From NCBI RefSeq assembly GCF_963583255.1, contig NC_084813.1, forward strand, positions 20,702,002 through 20,766,001: 64,000 nt of DNA, written 5' to 3'. Source of the DNA: Pyrus communis (lineage: Eukaryota > Streptophyta > Magnoliopsida > Rosales > Rosaceae). The position numbers and the translations under genes were made by a program. This document shows positions 22,894 to 34,097 of this stretch, one piece after another (the first letter of the stretch is position 1; each line of letters opens with the position of its first letter). The notes under the pieces were generated by a model, which was given only the letters and a program-made list of their open reading frames with translations, was not told the origin of the DNA and did not search any database.

Positions 22894-23040
22894 CGAAAAC
22901 AAAAGTATTGTATCAGACCTTTATAAGGTGCATGCAAGAGAACAAGTTTCAGCAACACTTAAATCTACATAGGCGATATAATACTCGCTATGCAGGTTGA
23001 GATACTGTAATCTACATAGGGTGAACGGCGCTGCTGCTAT

Positions 23041-23891
23041 TCAAAAACCATGAATTTTGATGTGCTCCTTCTTAACAATGCCGGCCTGTTTAAATGAACA
23101 CGCAAAGTTGGCAAGTTATATACATGAACCAATTTCAAATTCGTGGTTGTGGCGACATAATAGAAAACCAGACACAAAGCGTTACCTGCACAAGGAAGGA
23201 GGAAACATTCTTTCTCTGGTCCCCCTGAAGTTGTATGACCTGCAACCATGCAACAGTGACTTATAAAGCTTTGTTTTTAAGGACAAAGGTCCGAAGCTGA
23301 ATAGTCGTCCAAATGTTGGCTGACGTCTAATAAACAAGAAGCTCGTACAACACGGAAAATATGAAATGTGCAAACATAATATTTGCAAGGTGTACAATCA
23401 CCCTACACATGTAGCAATTCTACTTTCAACCCTTTTCAGCACATCACATTAGCAACAATCATCATGGTACGGAAACAATGCATCTTGATTTACTAAAGGA
23501 CGGGAACAAACCTGGCCTAACTCAGGATCCTCAACGACAGTACCATTACAACAGAACTCTTTCTTGAGGTCCTTTAGTATCTTATTGTAGCTGTATTCCT
23601 TCTTCAATCCTTGTACAGTAGTCAGGCTTTTCCTCCCGTTGCGCTGCTGTACACGGACATGCACATACTCTTTTGTCCCTGCACCTGAGTTCTCAGCATT
23701 TGCATCAGCAAAGGGATCTGCCCGTACACACAATCCACAAAGACACAACAAAACATCAATAAGTCACCCTTTTCAAATTCCTTGCAAGTACCATCCTTCC
23801 TATAAATCATACCATGCATCTAAATGAAATTAGCTTAGAAGAAAACAACTTTACCAAAAGCAGATGGGACCTGGGTGTCGAATTCAGACAT
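23041..23891 (-). CDS. Translation initiation factor eIF1 (SUI1), 4 coding exons
   Basis: eIF1 binds the 40S subunit near the P site and enforces AUG selection during scanning. Exons 23855-23891, 23512-23717, 23186-23239 and 23041-23085 give 113 aa, the standard plant length, with all introns GT-AG. Residues about 28-45 contain YVHVRVQQRNGRKSLTTVQG, the N-terminal part of the SUI1 domain. They are followed by the loop ending in CCNGTVVEDPELGQ, the core VIQLQGDQRKNVSSFLVQ and the conserved end KKEHIKIHGF. The start codon at 23889-23891 gives MSEFDTQVPSAFDPFADAN, as in other plant eIF1 proteins. A further non-coding exon and a 731-bp leader intron (23901-24631) are predicted upstream, with a TATA box at 24718-24725. 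The gene looks intact and functional. Confidence 0.96.
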
Positions 23892-23900
23892 GAAACTTGA

Positions 23901-24690
23901 CTGTTGGAGGTAGAAGATCAAGTAACCAGCAAAAGGGATTTTTCTTGAAAAGCAATATAAAATCTGCTCCACAAAAGGGTCAAAACCCGATCGGCTTAAT
24001 ATATGTGTATAAAATTATAAAATAAAAAAAAAAGCACAACTTGATAATTCCATCATATTATAGGCGAACCTCAACAATTACCAAAGTAAATATATACTCT
24101 CTTTTTTGTGAAACCAAATTACACAACTTTAATTAATCCAATTGACAAAAAAAAATCCAAAATCACCATTTTCATAAGAGAGCGGTTATTGTTACTCCGA
24201 AAAAATTACTCAGTACTCCAAACATATAAAAACATAAGAAGAAATGTGGAGTGCAGAGTGATTTTTTTATTTTTATTTTTTAGTGTCAATGACGCCACCT
24301 TTTTTTATAACACAAAGCTAGAATTTGATATTTTCATGATATTACGGGGACAAGGGGACAAGAAAGCCTCAACAATTACCAAAGTATCACATCTTTAATC
24401 AATACAAAAATCATGATGCAATTCCATAAACAACCCAGCTCAGGTAAATTACCAATAACCCAGATTTTAATTACAAAAACTAAATTAGAAACTACAATCC
24501 ATTCCTCAAGCATGTCTCATGCAAATCAAATCAACCCAAAAAACTAGATCGAACTAAGCAATAAATCAAACATAACCTGAAAGATGGTAATTCCAATCAA
24601 ACAGTAACAAGGTAAAAGAAAAAAAATTTACCTGATTTGCAGAGAGGGTGAATCCAAACAAGGGACAGAGGGAAGAGACAGAAAAAGGGA
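23901..24690 (-). promoter_or_regulatory. eIF1 leader intron and 5' UTR exon
   Basis: An acceptor CCAACAG ends at 23901, nine bases before the ATG. A strong donor (ATCAG then GTAAATTT) lies at 24631, after a purine/pyrimidine-rich leader. Leader introns are common in plant housekeeping genes and often raise expression. A hairpin MITE (24178-24292) lies inside this intron. Confidence 0.6.
24178..24292. repeat. Hairpin MITE, copy 3 (in eIF1 leader intron)
   Basis: GCGGTTATTGTTACTCCGAAA at the left and TTTTTTAGTGTCAATGACGCC at the right flank a core with GGAGTGCAGAGTGA. It resembles the copies at 16.3 and 16.5 kb but is more diverged. Confidence 0.4.
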
Positions 24691-24717
24691 TGAGGAAAAG
24701 GGAGAGCGGGTGGAGGG

Positions 24718-24725
24718 TTTATATA
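24718..24725 (-). promoter_or_regulatory. TATA box of eIF1
   Basis: TATATAAA on the minus strand, just upstream of the predicted non-coding first exon. Confidence 0.5.
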
Positions 24726-24943
24726 GGATAAGAAAGAGTCGTGCAAACCGCACAAAACTCGGGGTTTTACTTTATTCTTTGACGCCAAAACGCACCGCCA
24801 AGTTTCGTTTTATCGTTGGTGTACACTTGTTTTCTTTTTTTGATTTTGTGGGGGAAATTTACCTCCCTTAATAAAGATGATTTAAGGTTTCGATTTTCTG
24901 CCAAAATTACTAATTCTATTTCTCTTCAGAAAAGTTAACAAAC

Positions 24944-24946
<3 letters not shown>

Positions 24947-24984
<38 letters not shown>
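24947..24984. repeat. (GT)19 microsatellite
   Basis: Nineteen uninterrupted GT units in the spacer upstream of eIF1; likely length-polymorphic. Confidence 0.95.
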
Positions 24985-24986
<2 letters not shown>

Positions 24987-25399
24987 CTTCTAATTTTTAG
25001 TAACCAACAACAAGGTTGTTATTTTTTGACATCAAATTGAGTTCCTGCATACATTCCAAAAGCCTCTTGGTTAGGGTAAATTACGGAAACTCAATTTGAA
25101 TTCATATTTCAGCAACTTATCCTTATCCTGAGAAAATTCATCTTAGTTAAGGTAAGTTGTACGGATATTGATGGAGTTTGATTGGTAGGAGAGAATTATG
25201 AATTCATATGTTAGCCCATTGATTTTTGGGTGGTTTAAATATAGGCTCTTGTAACTGTTATTGTCAAGACAAAAACTCACCTCATGTTATGTCGCATCCA
25301 GATCCGGGCCCCACAACATCTAGGGCTCGACTCCAATATAGCACGATATTGTCCGCTTTGGGCCCCGACCACGCCCTCACGGTTTTGTTTCTAGGAACT

Positions 25400-25512
25400 C
25401 ACACGAGAACTTCCCAGTGGGTCATCCATCCTGGCCATGGGATTGCTCTCGTACAAACTCGCTTAACTTCGGAGCTCTGATGAACTTCGAAGCCAGTGAG
25501 CTCCCAAAAGGT
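25400..25512 (-). other. 5S rRNA-like segment in Cassandra 3' LTR
   Basis: The reverse complement contains CCGAAGTTAAGCGAG and, further on, GGATGACCCACTGGGAAG and TTCTCGTGTG. These correspond to internal promoter and 3' regions of 5S rRNA. This copy has a small insertion (around CCATGG) relative to the other LTR. It is not a functional rRNA gene. Confidence 0.85.
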
Positions 25513-25764
25513 CTCGTGCTAGGTAAAGATGGGAATATACATATAAGGCTTACAGGATCCACTCACCTGGGCGGCGCAGGATGTTACAATCCACCCCCCC
25601 ATAGGGCCCCGACGTCCTCGTCGGCACACTTCCGGCCAGGGATTGGCTCTAATACCAAATTGTCACATCCCGGCCCGGGCCCCCACCACATCCCAGACTC
25701 GACTCCAACGTAGCACGATATTGTCCGCTTTGGGCCCCGACCACGCCCTCACGGTTTTGTTTCA

Positions 25765-25880
25765 GGGAACTCACACGAGAACTTCCTAATGGGTCACCCA
25801 TCCTGGGATTGTTCTCGCACAAACTCGCTTAACTTCGGAGTTCCGATGAACTCCGAAGCCAGTGAGCTCCCAAAAGGCCT
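25765..25880 (-). other. 5S rRNA-like segment in Cassandra 5' LTR
   Basis: Same 5S-derived module as in the partner LTR. The box A/IE/C region (ACTCCGAAGTTAAGCGAG) is well conserved, so pol III transcription start within the LTR is plausible. Confidence 0.85.
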
Positions 25881-25959
25881 TGTGCTAGGTAAATATGGGA
25901 ATATACATATAAAACTTACAGGATCCACTCCCCTGGACGATGTGGGAGGTTACATGTTA

Positions 25960-28345
25960 AACATCCAAATAAAACCCAAATTTCAAATAGTCTGCAATGT
26001 TGACAAATAAATGACATATCCTTATAAAATATTTACAATTTATGCAACAATGACCTAAATATGTCAATAAATATTATTAGTACTCACCTTCAATTATGCT
26101 AGCAATGAACAATGAGCTCCTGTTTTAAAACCACATATTACAAACTATTTACATTCTTTTGTTACAAGCTAATTTATCTGCATTTTTGTAGTACATACTA
26201 ATTCACCAATCTACTTATTAATTTACTTATACAAATAATATATAATTACTTATAATATCCAAAGTATCATATACATTTTTTTTCTTTACAATATCATTCA
26301 TGTGAGGTAGGTAAATTATTTTTACAGTATTTCTAATCTAAGTGGGTACTAACATATAGATAGGTAAATTATTTTCTACGAAAAGAAAAAAATACAACCA
26401 TTACTTTGTATAATTTTTTTGACACAAATTATTTGTCCATGTTTCAACGTAAAACACCATAATATTTTTATTTATATTATATATTGCATGATAATAAGGT
26501 AAGTTAGTTCCACGATAAAATAATTGTTAGTAAAAAAATTTGAGATAAGAAAGCCTAATCAAATAATAGGTTAATTGACATTTAACTGCATTGAAAACAA
26601 TAAAATGCGAACTTTATTATTAATTATAAGTCAAACCTAACCCATGTTATACTCTATGAGGGTATTTTAGGAACACGAGAATTATAAAAACTGACATACC
26701 AAGCTTGTTAAGGAAATTTGCTTTGTTGGACTCTAATAAATAGGTTTAAGTCTGAAAAAAATAAAGAAGATGGGTTTTAAGTTAGAGAAAATAAGTTTTA
26801 AGGGAGAAACTCTCATTTTCAGTTGATTTTGTAATGACTGGGCAAGTCAAGATGTAACGAATGCACATGTACACCAATTGCTTAAAAAGTGCGAAATAGA
26901 ATTGGTAGATTTATTTTAGAAAATTCTATCACACTCCATATCGTTAAATGTTATGAGCATTTTATATTTCTTTTTTACATAAAAGAGGATAATTGGTGGC
27001 AAGTCACAATTATCCATCTTTTCCGTGCCCTGAGAGGCTATAGGGAATTTCACCCTACCTGTGATCATAATCAAACAAACTCACTAACTCAGATCATTAG
27101 ATTACTTGAATAGCCTTGGATTATTGTTTTGTATTATGTTCCTGTGAATTCAGATAATCAAATACTCTTAACATTTAATGCTATGCATGGAAATGGAAGA
27201 AATTCATGTTTTGTTACGATTTAAGAAGCCGAACCCTTGGAAGTTTGTTATTATTATCTTGCATTCTATTTACGTGGAGTAAGTTTTAGATGAGTGTATT
27301 ATAAGATCTAAGGAATTGATGTTAAAATATGAAGAAATGGAACACAAAATGTAGCATAGAGAGGATTAGGAAAGGCCTCTATGAGTATTACTTAAATTAA
27401 ATATGTGATATGGTTGATGATGATTAGACTATTACTTAAATATTGATTAACGTGCTTATTTTATATTGATGTCATATCACATAATCAAATGTATTCTAAA
27501 AATTTAGCCTATCTAATATTACTCAAATTAAAGTACAGATACAAGCTCTTCTCATTTTTTTCACAGATGTTCGTAGAATAGCTTATAGTTGTAACATTTG
27601 ATCTGAAATGGGAAAATGAACCTCATAGAAGCTCCCGTAAGACTGTCTGATCTTCATTATTGAGAGGGATTGTAATTTCAGATGAATGACAACGAAGTTC
27701 GAGATGGCTGGCAATATCAACTGAGCACGTATTGCCCCCTTCACTTCATGAAAAAGGTGAGCAAATTTGTAGCTTTGCTTTAGCTATGGACATAGAACAA
27801 GAATGCATGGTAGAAAGAGTGAAAGCAAGAAAGGAATAACAAATCATTGAAATCTCTAACGGAATTGAATGCTTATTAATTATGCTCCTCAATAGATTAT
27901 CAGAACTGACTAGTTTACGATTGATTTTCAGCTATGGAATAATTACTATTCTTGTGCATATCGGTATCCACAGCGATAGACCGTCACTTTGAACAAATAT
28001 CTGGAATCTCCATGATCCGCACCATGCCATTTTTTAGGCTGCAGTTGTCTATCCATCTCTCTTACTTTATTTGATCGACAATGCACGATTGCTACCATAT
28101 AAATGATTTCAGGTTCGTAGAACCTCACTCCCCTGTATCACCGTACAATGACTGGTAAAGAATGGTTTTTAAGTTCAAAATTTCGGTACTAGTCATGTCC
28201 AAACCCAATTATTCCATCGTTCCATCGTTCTACATGTATGTTGAATCATTTAAAAAGAACAAATTTTGATCACGAGCATGATTCAGGAAGGATATGATGC
28301 CCCTAGTCCCCCACCACACACGTGCACACACACCACTTACATGCA
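25960..28345. other. AT-rich spacer
   Basis: No gene recognised. A fragment at about 26970-27110 (AGGATAATTGGTGGC...GTGATCATAATCAAAC) is shared with the inverted repeats near 15.0-15.4 kb. Nothing else supported. Confidence 0.4.
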
Positions 28346-28347
28346 GT

Positions 28348-28793
28348 GTTCTAAAAATTTCCGCCTAGACCCTGCCTAGGCATTAGGCGGCTAGTCACCG
28401 TCCGACTAATCCATAAGCGTTTGAAAATTAAAAAAGGGCACCTAAACCTGCCTAGCCTAGGTCACAACTTTCACTTAGATAGAAAATATATAACTTTCAT
28501 TTTGTATTTTATTTTTTCAATAAGTACAAAAGACTTGTTAAATATAAGAATGAACACTCATTATATACTTGCTCCCCATGTATTTAATATGTTTATCTTT
28601 ATAATCTATATGTCATTTTATTTTACAATTTCTGTATTCCAATATTATTATTTATTGTTTTAGTTATAATTAGACATTTGTTTAGATGTTATATAATAAA
28701 TTTAATTAAAAATTTAAAAAACTGTCTACGCCCCCGCCTAGGCATAAGACCCTTGATCTACTCTCAACTAGCGCCTAATGTTTTTTAGAACCT
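28348..28793. mobile_element. TIR element, TTCTAAAAATT...CCTAGGC family (complete copy)
   Basis: Left end GTTCTAAAAATTTCCGCC; right end CGCCTAATGTTTTTTAGAAC, which is its inverted complement apart from a few mismatches. About 446 bp, non-coding, with CGCCTAGGC-like words near both ends and an AT-rich middle. Colinear with 34098-34584 and 4889-5270. Confidence 0.7.
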
Positions 28794-28794
28794 T

Positions 28795-29395
28795 TGCTTA
28801 TATGGTAGTAAAACTCCGTTTTCAAGTCCTTGGTCCATTTTCCGTTGCAATGGAAGAGAATGGGACATTTGACCTCGGTTATTAGGATATGCTGGTCCTA
28901 ATCCTTACTCATTTCAAAAAAATATGCAGATCTGGTTTATGCGTCCGCCCTCATGCGTTCATGCTCTAATTTCTCTTCCTGTATGTAGATTTGAATATTG
29001 CCTTGCTTATTAAAGGGAAAAAAAAAATTCAACAAATATCAAGCAGTTGAAATATAACTTGAAGTGTATAATATGAGTCTGTCACCAACTTCGAAATCTA
29101 GGAAAACCTAGTAGAACATGTCTGTAACTCTCAGATGGGCGACTAGTAGGTAGAGGTGGCCAATTAATTTATTGGGTTGTTAAGGGGTACCGTTAAGATC
29201 TATTTAATTTGATATCACCATAATATAGAGGTGAGATTGATAATGGTCTCCGTCAGAGCCAAGTATAAGGCTTGAGTATAGCATAGGGAGAGTTTTAGTT
29301 CTTTAAGCTTAAAAATATTAGTTATTTGGGTTATTTTATGATTTTTTATTGTCCTAAACCACGTAACAAATGAAAGTCTGAATCTTAGAGTTGCT
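28795..29395. other. AT-rich spacer
   Basis: No gene or element recognised. Confidence 0.4.
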
Positions 29396-29398
29396 TTA

Positions 29399-29812
29399 GA
29401 CCATCTCCAATGGGTGGGCTAAAAGCTAAATTTTTTAGCCCGAAAAATTTAGCTTTTAGCCCAGAAACAACTTTTTTGCTCCAATCGTTCTAGCCTAAAA
29501 TTTTAGCTCGGGATTATTAAAGAATGAACTTATGCTTTTTTTTTTTGTTAAATTAATTTTTTTTAAAAATATATATATATGTAGACTATCGTAAATTAAT
29601 TTTATGAACATTTTAATCTAAAAAAAATTAAATTCCGATAAATATTGGGTGGAGTCCACTCCAATTTCTAGGCTAAATTTTGGGGGGAATTTGGCATTGG
29701 TTTAGCATTTAGCATTTAGCATTTAGCCCAAAATTTCCCCTCGGGTTGGAGTGGGTTTGGGGGAAAAATTTTGAGGGGTAATTTGGCTTTTAGCCCACCA
29801 TTGGAGTTGGTC
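29399..29812. mobile_element. Harbinger-like MITE (GACCATCTCCAATGG TIR)
   Basis: Termini GACCATCTCCAATGGGTGGG and, inverted, GACCAACTCCAATGGTGGG, flanked by TTA at 29396-29398 and 29813-29815. A 3-bp TTA duplication is the PIF/Harbinger signature. It contains a triple TTTAGCA repeat and GGCTAAAAGC words; non-coding. Confidence 0.75.
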
Positions 29813-29815
29813 TTA

Positions 29816-30147
29816 AGGAAAGTAATAGTTAATAAATATTAAAAAAAACTCATCACTTTAATAAATACTAAAATTTACTAGTAATAAATTAAAACTTTCA
29901 TACTACATATGGTTCCTTATTTTAATCCTTTGAAAGTTTTGAGGGCTATAAGCTTAAAAAACAGATTATAAATTTCTTACTTCAAATTATTACTTTCAGG
30001 TTTACTATTGTATAACTTTGTGTAGGCAACAAAAAAATTGAGCATTTGATTTTGTAGTAATAATTTTAGCTTAGCCCACCCATCAAATAAGTTATGGCTT
30101 CGCCATTGATAATGATGATGATTGTGTAAAGTGGAATCAAACTAAGA
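29816..30147. other. AT-rich spacer
   Basis: Nothing recognised. Confidence 0.4.
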
Positions 30148-30360
30148 GCTAGTTTGGTATTGTTGTGCCTTTTAATTAAACAAAAAAACTGATTCTGCTG
30201 TTATGTGAGAATAATAGCTGCAAAATAAAGTTGTTAAGTGTTTGATAAACGTTTTTTTGTAAAAGTGCTTATAACAAAAAAAAAAAAAAAAAAAAAAAAA
30301 ATAGTGCTTGAGTGTTTAGTAAACATTTATACAAATTGTTATGAGTATGTTAAATGGCTA
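30148..30360. mobile_element. hAT-like MITE fragment (GAGCTAGTTTGG type)
   Basis: Starts GAGCTAGTTTGGTATTGTTG and includes CTGATTCTGCTGTTATG and a long poly-A run at 30278-30301. Related to 7236-7721 and to the inverted copy at 33815-34015. Confidence 0.5.
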
Positions 30361-30579
30361 AAAATGATATTATATATTTTTTTTCTGAAACGAAAAGGAT
30401 ATTGTATTTGATGTGATATAATACTGAGATATTAACAGAGATTACTCATTTTCTTAATTTTGGGACCAAAATATGTTTTGCGGGATATGTACAGAACATG
30501 CACAACAATATAATAAAAATAAGATTTTTCTAACATTGAAAATGACCTAATTACCCTCGTATATAAATGAGTTATTTCC

Positions 30580-32719
30580 TGTAACAGCCCGTCCCGGAAA
30601 TTTTAAAAACGTACGCGTGAAAAGACAGTTTTGCCCCTAGTGCGTTTTCTTTACGTTTTGTGTTTGTTTTTGGGTTCCTTGTTGGCATGTTTTGGGCCAC
30701 ACACCCTAACCTGCACCCACACCCTTTCCCTTGCCCTGTACCCCTATCCCGAGTTCCCTTTCCCTTCCCATTTTCCATACAACGTACAGACACACCCACA
30801 CACCCATCAAACCTTCACAGATCGAAGAAACCAAAGCACATATTCAGGCTCGTGAGGCTTGTAGGAGTCCAACCATACCCATTTCAGGTAAGAATACCTT
30901 CGTTTTCACGTCGAACTCACGATGCCCGATTTTGGTACTGTTCATGCACACGTAATTTCTCACGTTTTTGGGAATTTCAAGCTTGTAGGAAGCTTGATGA
31001 GGTCCCTAGGAGGCTCGGGGTGGTTCGTTTGAAGGTTTTGGACGTCGGGATCACGAGTTTCGAGGTTGGCCGGAGTTGGGGTGATTTTCCAGGTGAGATT
31101 TCGTGGATTTTAGCACTTGAAAGTGGTATGATTGTGTTCCTCTCGTTGTAAGCTTCATTTTGGTACCAATTTTGTGAAATTTGGTTGAAAAACGAAGAAG
31201 ATATCGTGATTTAAAATTTTCCCGATTTTCCAGAGCCGGCGACGGCGCTGGAGGCTCGCCGGAGAAGACGACGGAATATTCATGATGCCGTTGACGGAAT
31301 CTGTTAGAGATAACGGAATATTCCCAACTGACGCCGTCAGCGTGCCAGGCACGTGCCTGCGTGTGGCCGGCGCGTAGGGGCCCGTGCGACGGTGAAAAAT
31401 TATTTTTAAAATATGGGGATGATCCTGAGGTTGAGTAGATCACGTTGGTGTATTCATACACCCCATTTGAGCATTGTATGAGAAGTTTTTTCTAAAGGTT
31501 GGTTATGTGCTTTAAAATTAACGTTTTTGTAGTTGTTTCGCATATAGGTGATACCTATCCCGAGGACGAGCGTGGTCACTCGAGGCAGGGGGGTTACGAC
31601 CCTTCCACTTACCAGTGAGTGGGCTTTTGGTTTTCCGTATATACCTATATACTTATATTTTCCCAGAAATTGATTGAAACGTTTATTTGTTATATGCCAT
31701 GCATTATATTACCATTGTTTATACATAGTTAGTTGCATTCATACATATGCATATTGGGTGCTGCAGACGCACAGGTAAGTGCTAGGTAAGTGTTATTCAT
31801 GTTTACATTCAGTAGTGGTTTGAGATGCTTAGAGAGCTCATAACCTGCACCCCCGGTGTTAGTGCTCCCGCTCAGAGTAGGGTACAGTCCTTCACGTGAT
31901 GTTCACCTCCCGCACCACACGCTCAGCTTGGATCCAAGTTAGGTGCATAGTCTTGTCGTACAGACCACTTTAGGTGGTTCCGACTCGTAGGTGACCCGCG
32001 ATCATTCGCCCAGCCTTCACGTGATCGTAGCACTCGAGCGTATATATATGTTACACCCAGGCCTGTCGTACAGACCACATTAGGTGGTTCCGACTCGTGT
32101 GCAGGTTTAGTTACTGAGATTGAGATTTGAGCTCTAGATTCAACCATACAGGTCACGTTAGGTGACTCCGGCTGCCAGACTATATGTTATTGATGTGTTT
32201 ATACCTGAGCACTTGCATTTCATTTTGAGATTTTGGCATGGCATATTCTTGAGCGTGATTGGTATATATATATATATATAGATATATATGTATATCTATT
32301 TTTCTGGGAAGTATACAGGTTTTACGGCGAGGGATTAGAACTTATTTGTTAAATGGTTTTCGAAAAGCTTGTTTTTGCCCACTCACGCTTTTGTTTTGCG
32401 CCCCTCCAGGTTCTAGTTGACTAGCAGGTTTGGTGGTTTCCCAGAGGACTTTCTCGGCATTTCTGACAGACGATCACCAGCGTAGGGCCACCTTCGGGTG
32501 TTCTGTTGTTGCGTCTTTTTCTTTTGGACTGCTCTAGGCTTATTGCTCTGAACTTAGCGTCACACTTACGCTTTCATTTGTTATTACCTTATGTAAAACC
32601 AGTTTTATTTATTCGTATCAATATTTCCATTATTATTTTATTAGCTTCCGCACTGTGCACATGGTTACGTCACTTTCACGTGACGGCCAGCACGCCCTGA
32701 TCTAGGTCGGGGTGTGTCA
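30580..32719 (+). mobile_element. Large solo LTR (2,140 bp)
   Basis: Starts TGTAACAGCCCGTCCCGG, ends GGTCGGGGTGTGTCA, and is flanked by the perfect 5-bp duplication TTTCC at 30575-30579 and 32720-32724. There is no second LTR, primer site or pol sequence nearby, so it is a solo LTR left by recombination. Its size and G+C-rich blocks suggest a Gypsy-type parent, which is inference. It includes three degenerate internal repeats at about 31945-32165. Open frames within it look fortuitous. Confidence 0.8.
31945..32165 (+). repeat. Three degenerate repeats inside the solo LTR
   Basis: Units centred on CTTGTCGTACAGACCACTTT and CCTGTCGTACAGACCACATT, each followed by AGGTGGTTCCGACTCGT. A third, weaker unit is CATACAGGTCACGTTAGGTG. 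Each contains a small palindrome of the form CCAC-TTTA-GGTGG. Confidence 0.7.
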
Positions 32720-32734
32720 TTTCCTCCTACTCAA

Positions 32735-33290
32735 TCACCATTTGCACCTTTCTCCGAAAACCTCTTTCGTCCAATCCCCAGCTTGAAGAACCCTAACCCT
32801 CAAACGTTGTTTCAATCTCCGATTTTGCAACCGGTTCACCTGCAAAAATAGAGTGTGCAAGTATTTCAAAAGGCTGAGAGTGGTAGGGGTGGGGCCCACG
32901 AGGTTGTAGCTGCCCATCTCGAGGATTTGCAGCGAGCTCACCGACCCCAGCTCCGGCGGAATTCCGCCGTCGTAAGAAGTTAATCCCATGAGGGCCGCGA
33001 CATCAGCAACAACTCCTCCGGGGAACAAGATGTGCAAAACCTTTACTTTCTCTAGGAAAGGCAGATTCAATGGCGGCGAAGTGTACCGAGCCGAATGATC
33101 TGTCCTTGGTGGAGACAATTAGGCCATCCTGGTGGCTTGTGGTGCGGTCCTGCAACCAGCCACCATGGCAGCAACCGAGTCCGATTCCGGCCTTCATCCA
33201 AAGCCAGTTACCCGTCAACCTTTCTATCCTTTCTCTTATCGTCAACCTTGGACGGCTTGTCAGCAAAATCAAGTCCATTGGTCCCATTTT
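32735..33290 (-). pseudogene. LRR protein fragment (pseudogene)
   Basis: The reverse strand encodes plant leucine-rich-repeat sequence in two frames. About 33287-33060 gives an N-terminal-cap-like block (LTGNWLWMKAGIGLGCC...), and 33085-32740 gives repeats with GGIPPELGSVSSLQILEMG and LVGPTPTTLSLLKYLHTLF. The frame changes near 33060-33085 and stops follow. There is no kinase, no transmembrane segment and no proper start. It resembles extracellular LRR proteins of the PII-2/RLP kind, but subfamily assignment is uncertain. The solo LTR lies immediately 3' of it and may have separated it from the rest. Confidence 0.7.
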
Positions 33291-33309
33291 TTTATTAATT
33301 AATTAGATT

Positions 33310-33812
33310 CAAATTTATATAAAGAATCAAAGATTCATTCATTTGAATTTCGTACCAAATTTGATTGGGTTAAAATATTTCAAGGATTTGGAAATTGCAA
33401 TTTAAATGAACATGAAAGAACCCAACTAAATTAAAGGAAATTGTTTCACGAACTCATTCACTTTCTTTGTATTAAGCTCGCCCACGTTGAGGTAGTACAC
33501 TGTATGTACAAGACATGCACATGATAAGCTTACAGATCTGAGCTCAACCTAAAAACCCAGAGTTGACAGCTCTTTCTCGAAATTAGAAAAATGACGCAAT
33601 GAACTGTGAGTTGTTTCAATTTATATGTGGGTATTTTCGTTATTTTACTTTTGTGCATGGACAGTTTGTCTATTTTGATCCCAAGAACAAGAAAATGAGT
33701 CACTTATGTCAATTTCCCTATCATAATTGTTAAAGAGAATAATGTATGGGTAATAATTGTAATTTTGCAAAATATGTGGAGGTATACTTGTTATTTGAAA
33801 ATTTCGTTAAAT
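33310..33812. other. AT-rich spacer
   Basis: No gene recognised. Confidence 0.4.
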
Positions 33813-33814
33813 GG

Positions 33815-34015
33815 ACAATGATTATTATGCTTTGAAAAAACAAAAACACAAAAGCATGGTAGACCATGATTCTGCTTTTCTATGATTTTCTACTGCCACT
33901 TTTTTTTTAAATATTTTATTTTTGTTTTACCAAACACATTTGACGTTCCAGATTTCTTAATAAGCTGTTTTTTTTTAAAAAAAAATTTTTAAGCACCACA
34001 ATCTCAAACCAGCCC
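33815..34015. mobile_element. hAT-like MITE fragment, inverted copy
   Basis: Ends AAGCACCACAATCTCAAACC followed by AGCCCTA, the inverted form of the GGGCTNGTTT start seen at 7236 and 30148. Confidence 0.5.
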
Positions 34016-34097
34016 TAAATGGGTCTTAATTGTACCCATGTACAATTTAATGCGTGGATTTAACAACTCTACTTGTAGGATTGCACCTCTTAGACGT

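Larger units (their letters stand above)
25290..25954 (-). mobile_element. Cassandra TRIM retrotransposon (complete, two LTRs)
   Basis: Two near-identical LTRs (25661-25954 is the 5' LTR and 25290-25588 the 3' LTR on the minus strand) surround only 72 bp. That internal part has a primer-binding site TTTGGTATTAGAGCC complementary to initiator tRNA-Met and a G-rich polypurine tract. The element is bounded by the perfect 5-bp duplication TGTTA at 25285-25289 and 25955-25959. Each LTR holds a 5S rRNA-like sequence in the element's sense orientation, the hallmark of Cassandra. It has no coding capacity, so mobilisation would need enzymes from another retrotransposon. Confidence 0.95.

Noticed and set aside
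25226..26010. Open frames and possible 5S rRNA genes
   Set aside because: The frames belong to Cassandra LTRs. The 5S similarity is the known module of that element, not an rRNA gene array.
30660..31151. 163-codon open frame in the G+C-rich region
   Set aside because: It lies wholly inside the solo LTR, is Pro/His-rich low complexity, and overlaps other open frames. No protein family recognised.
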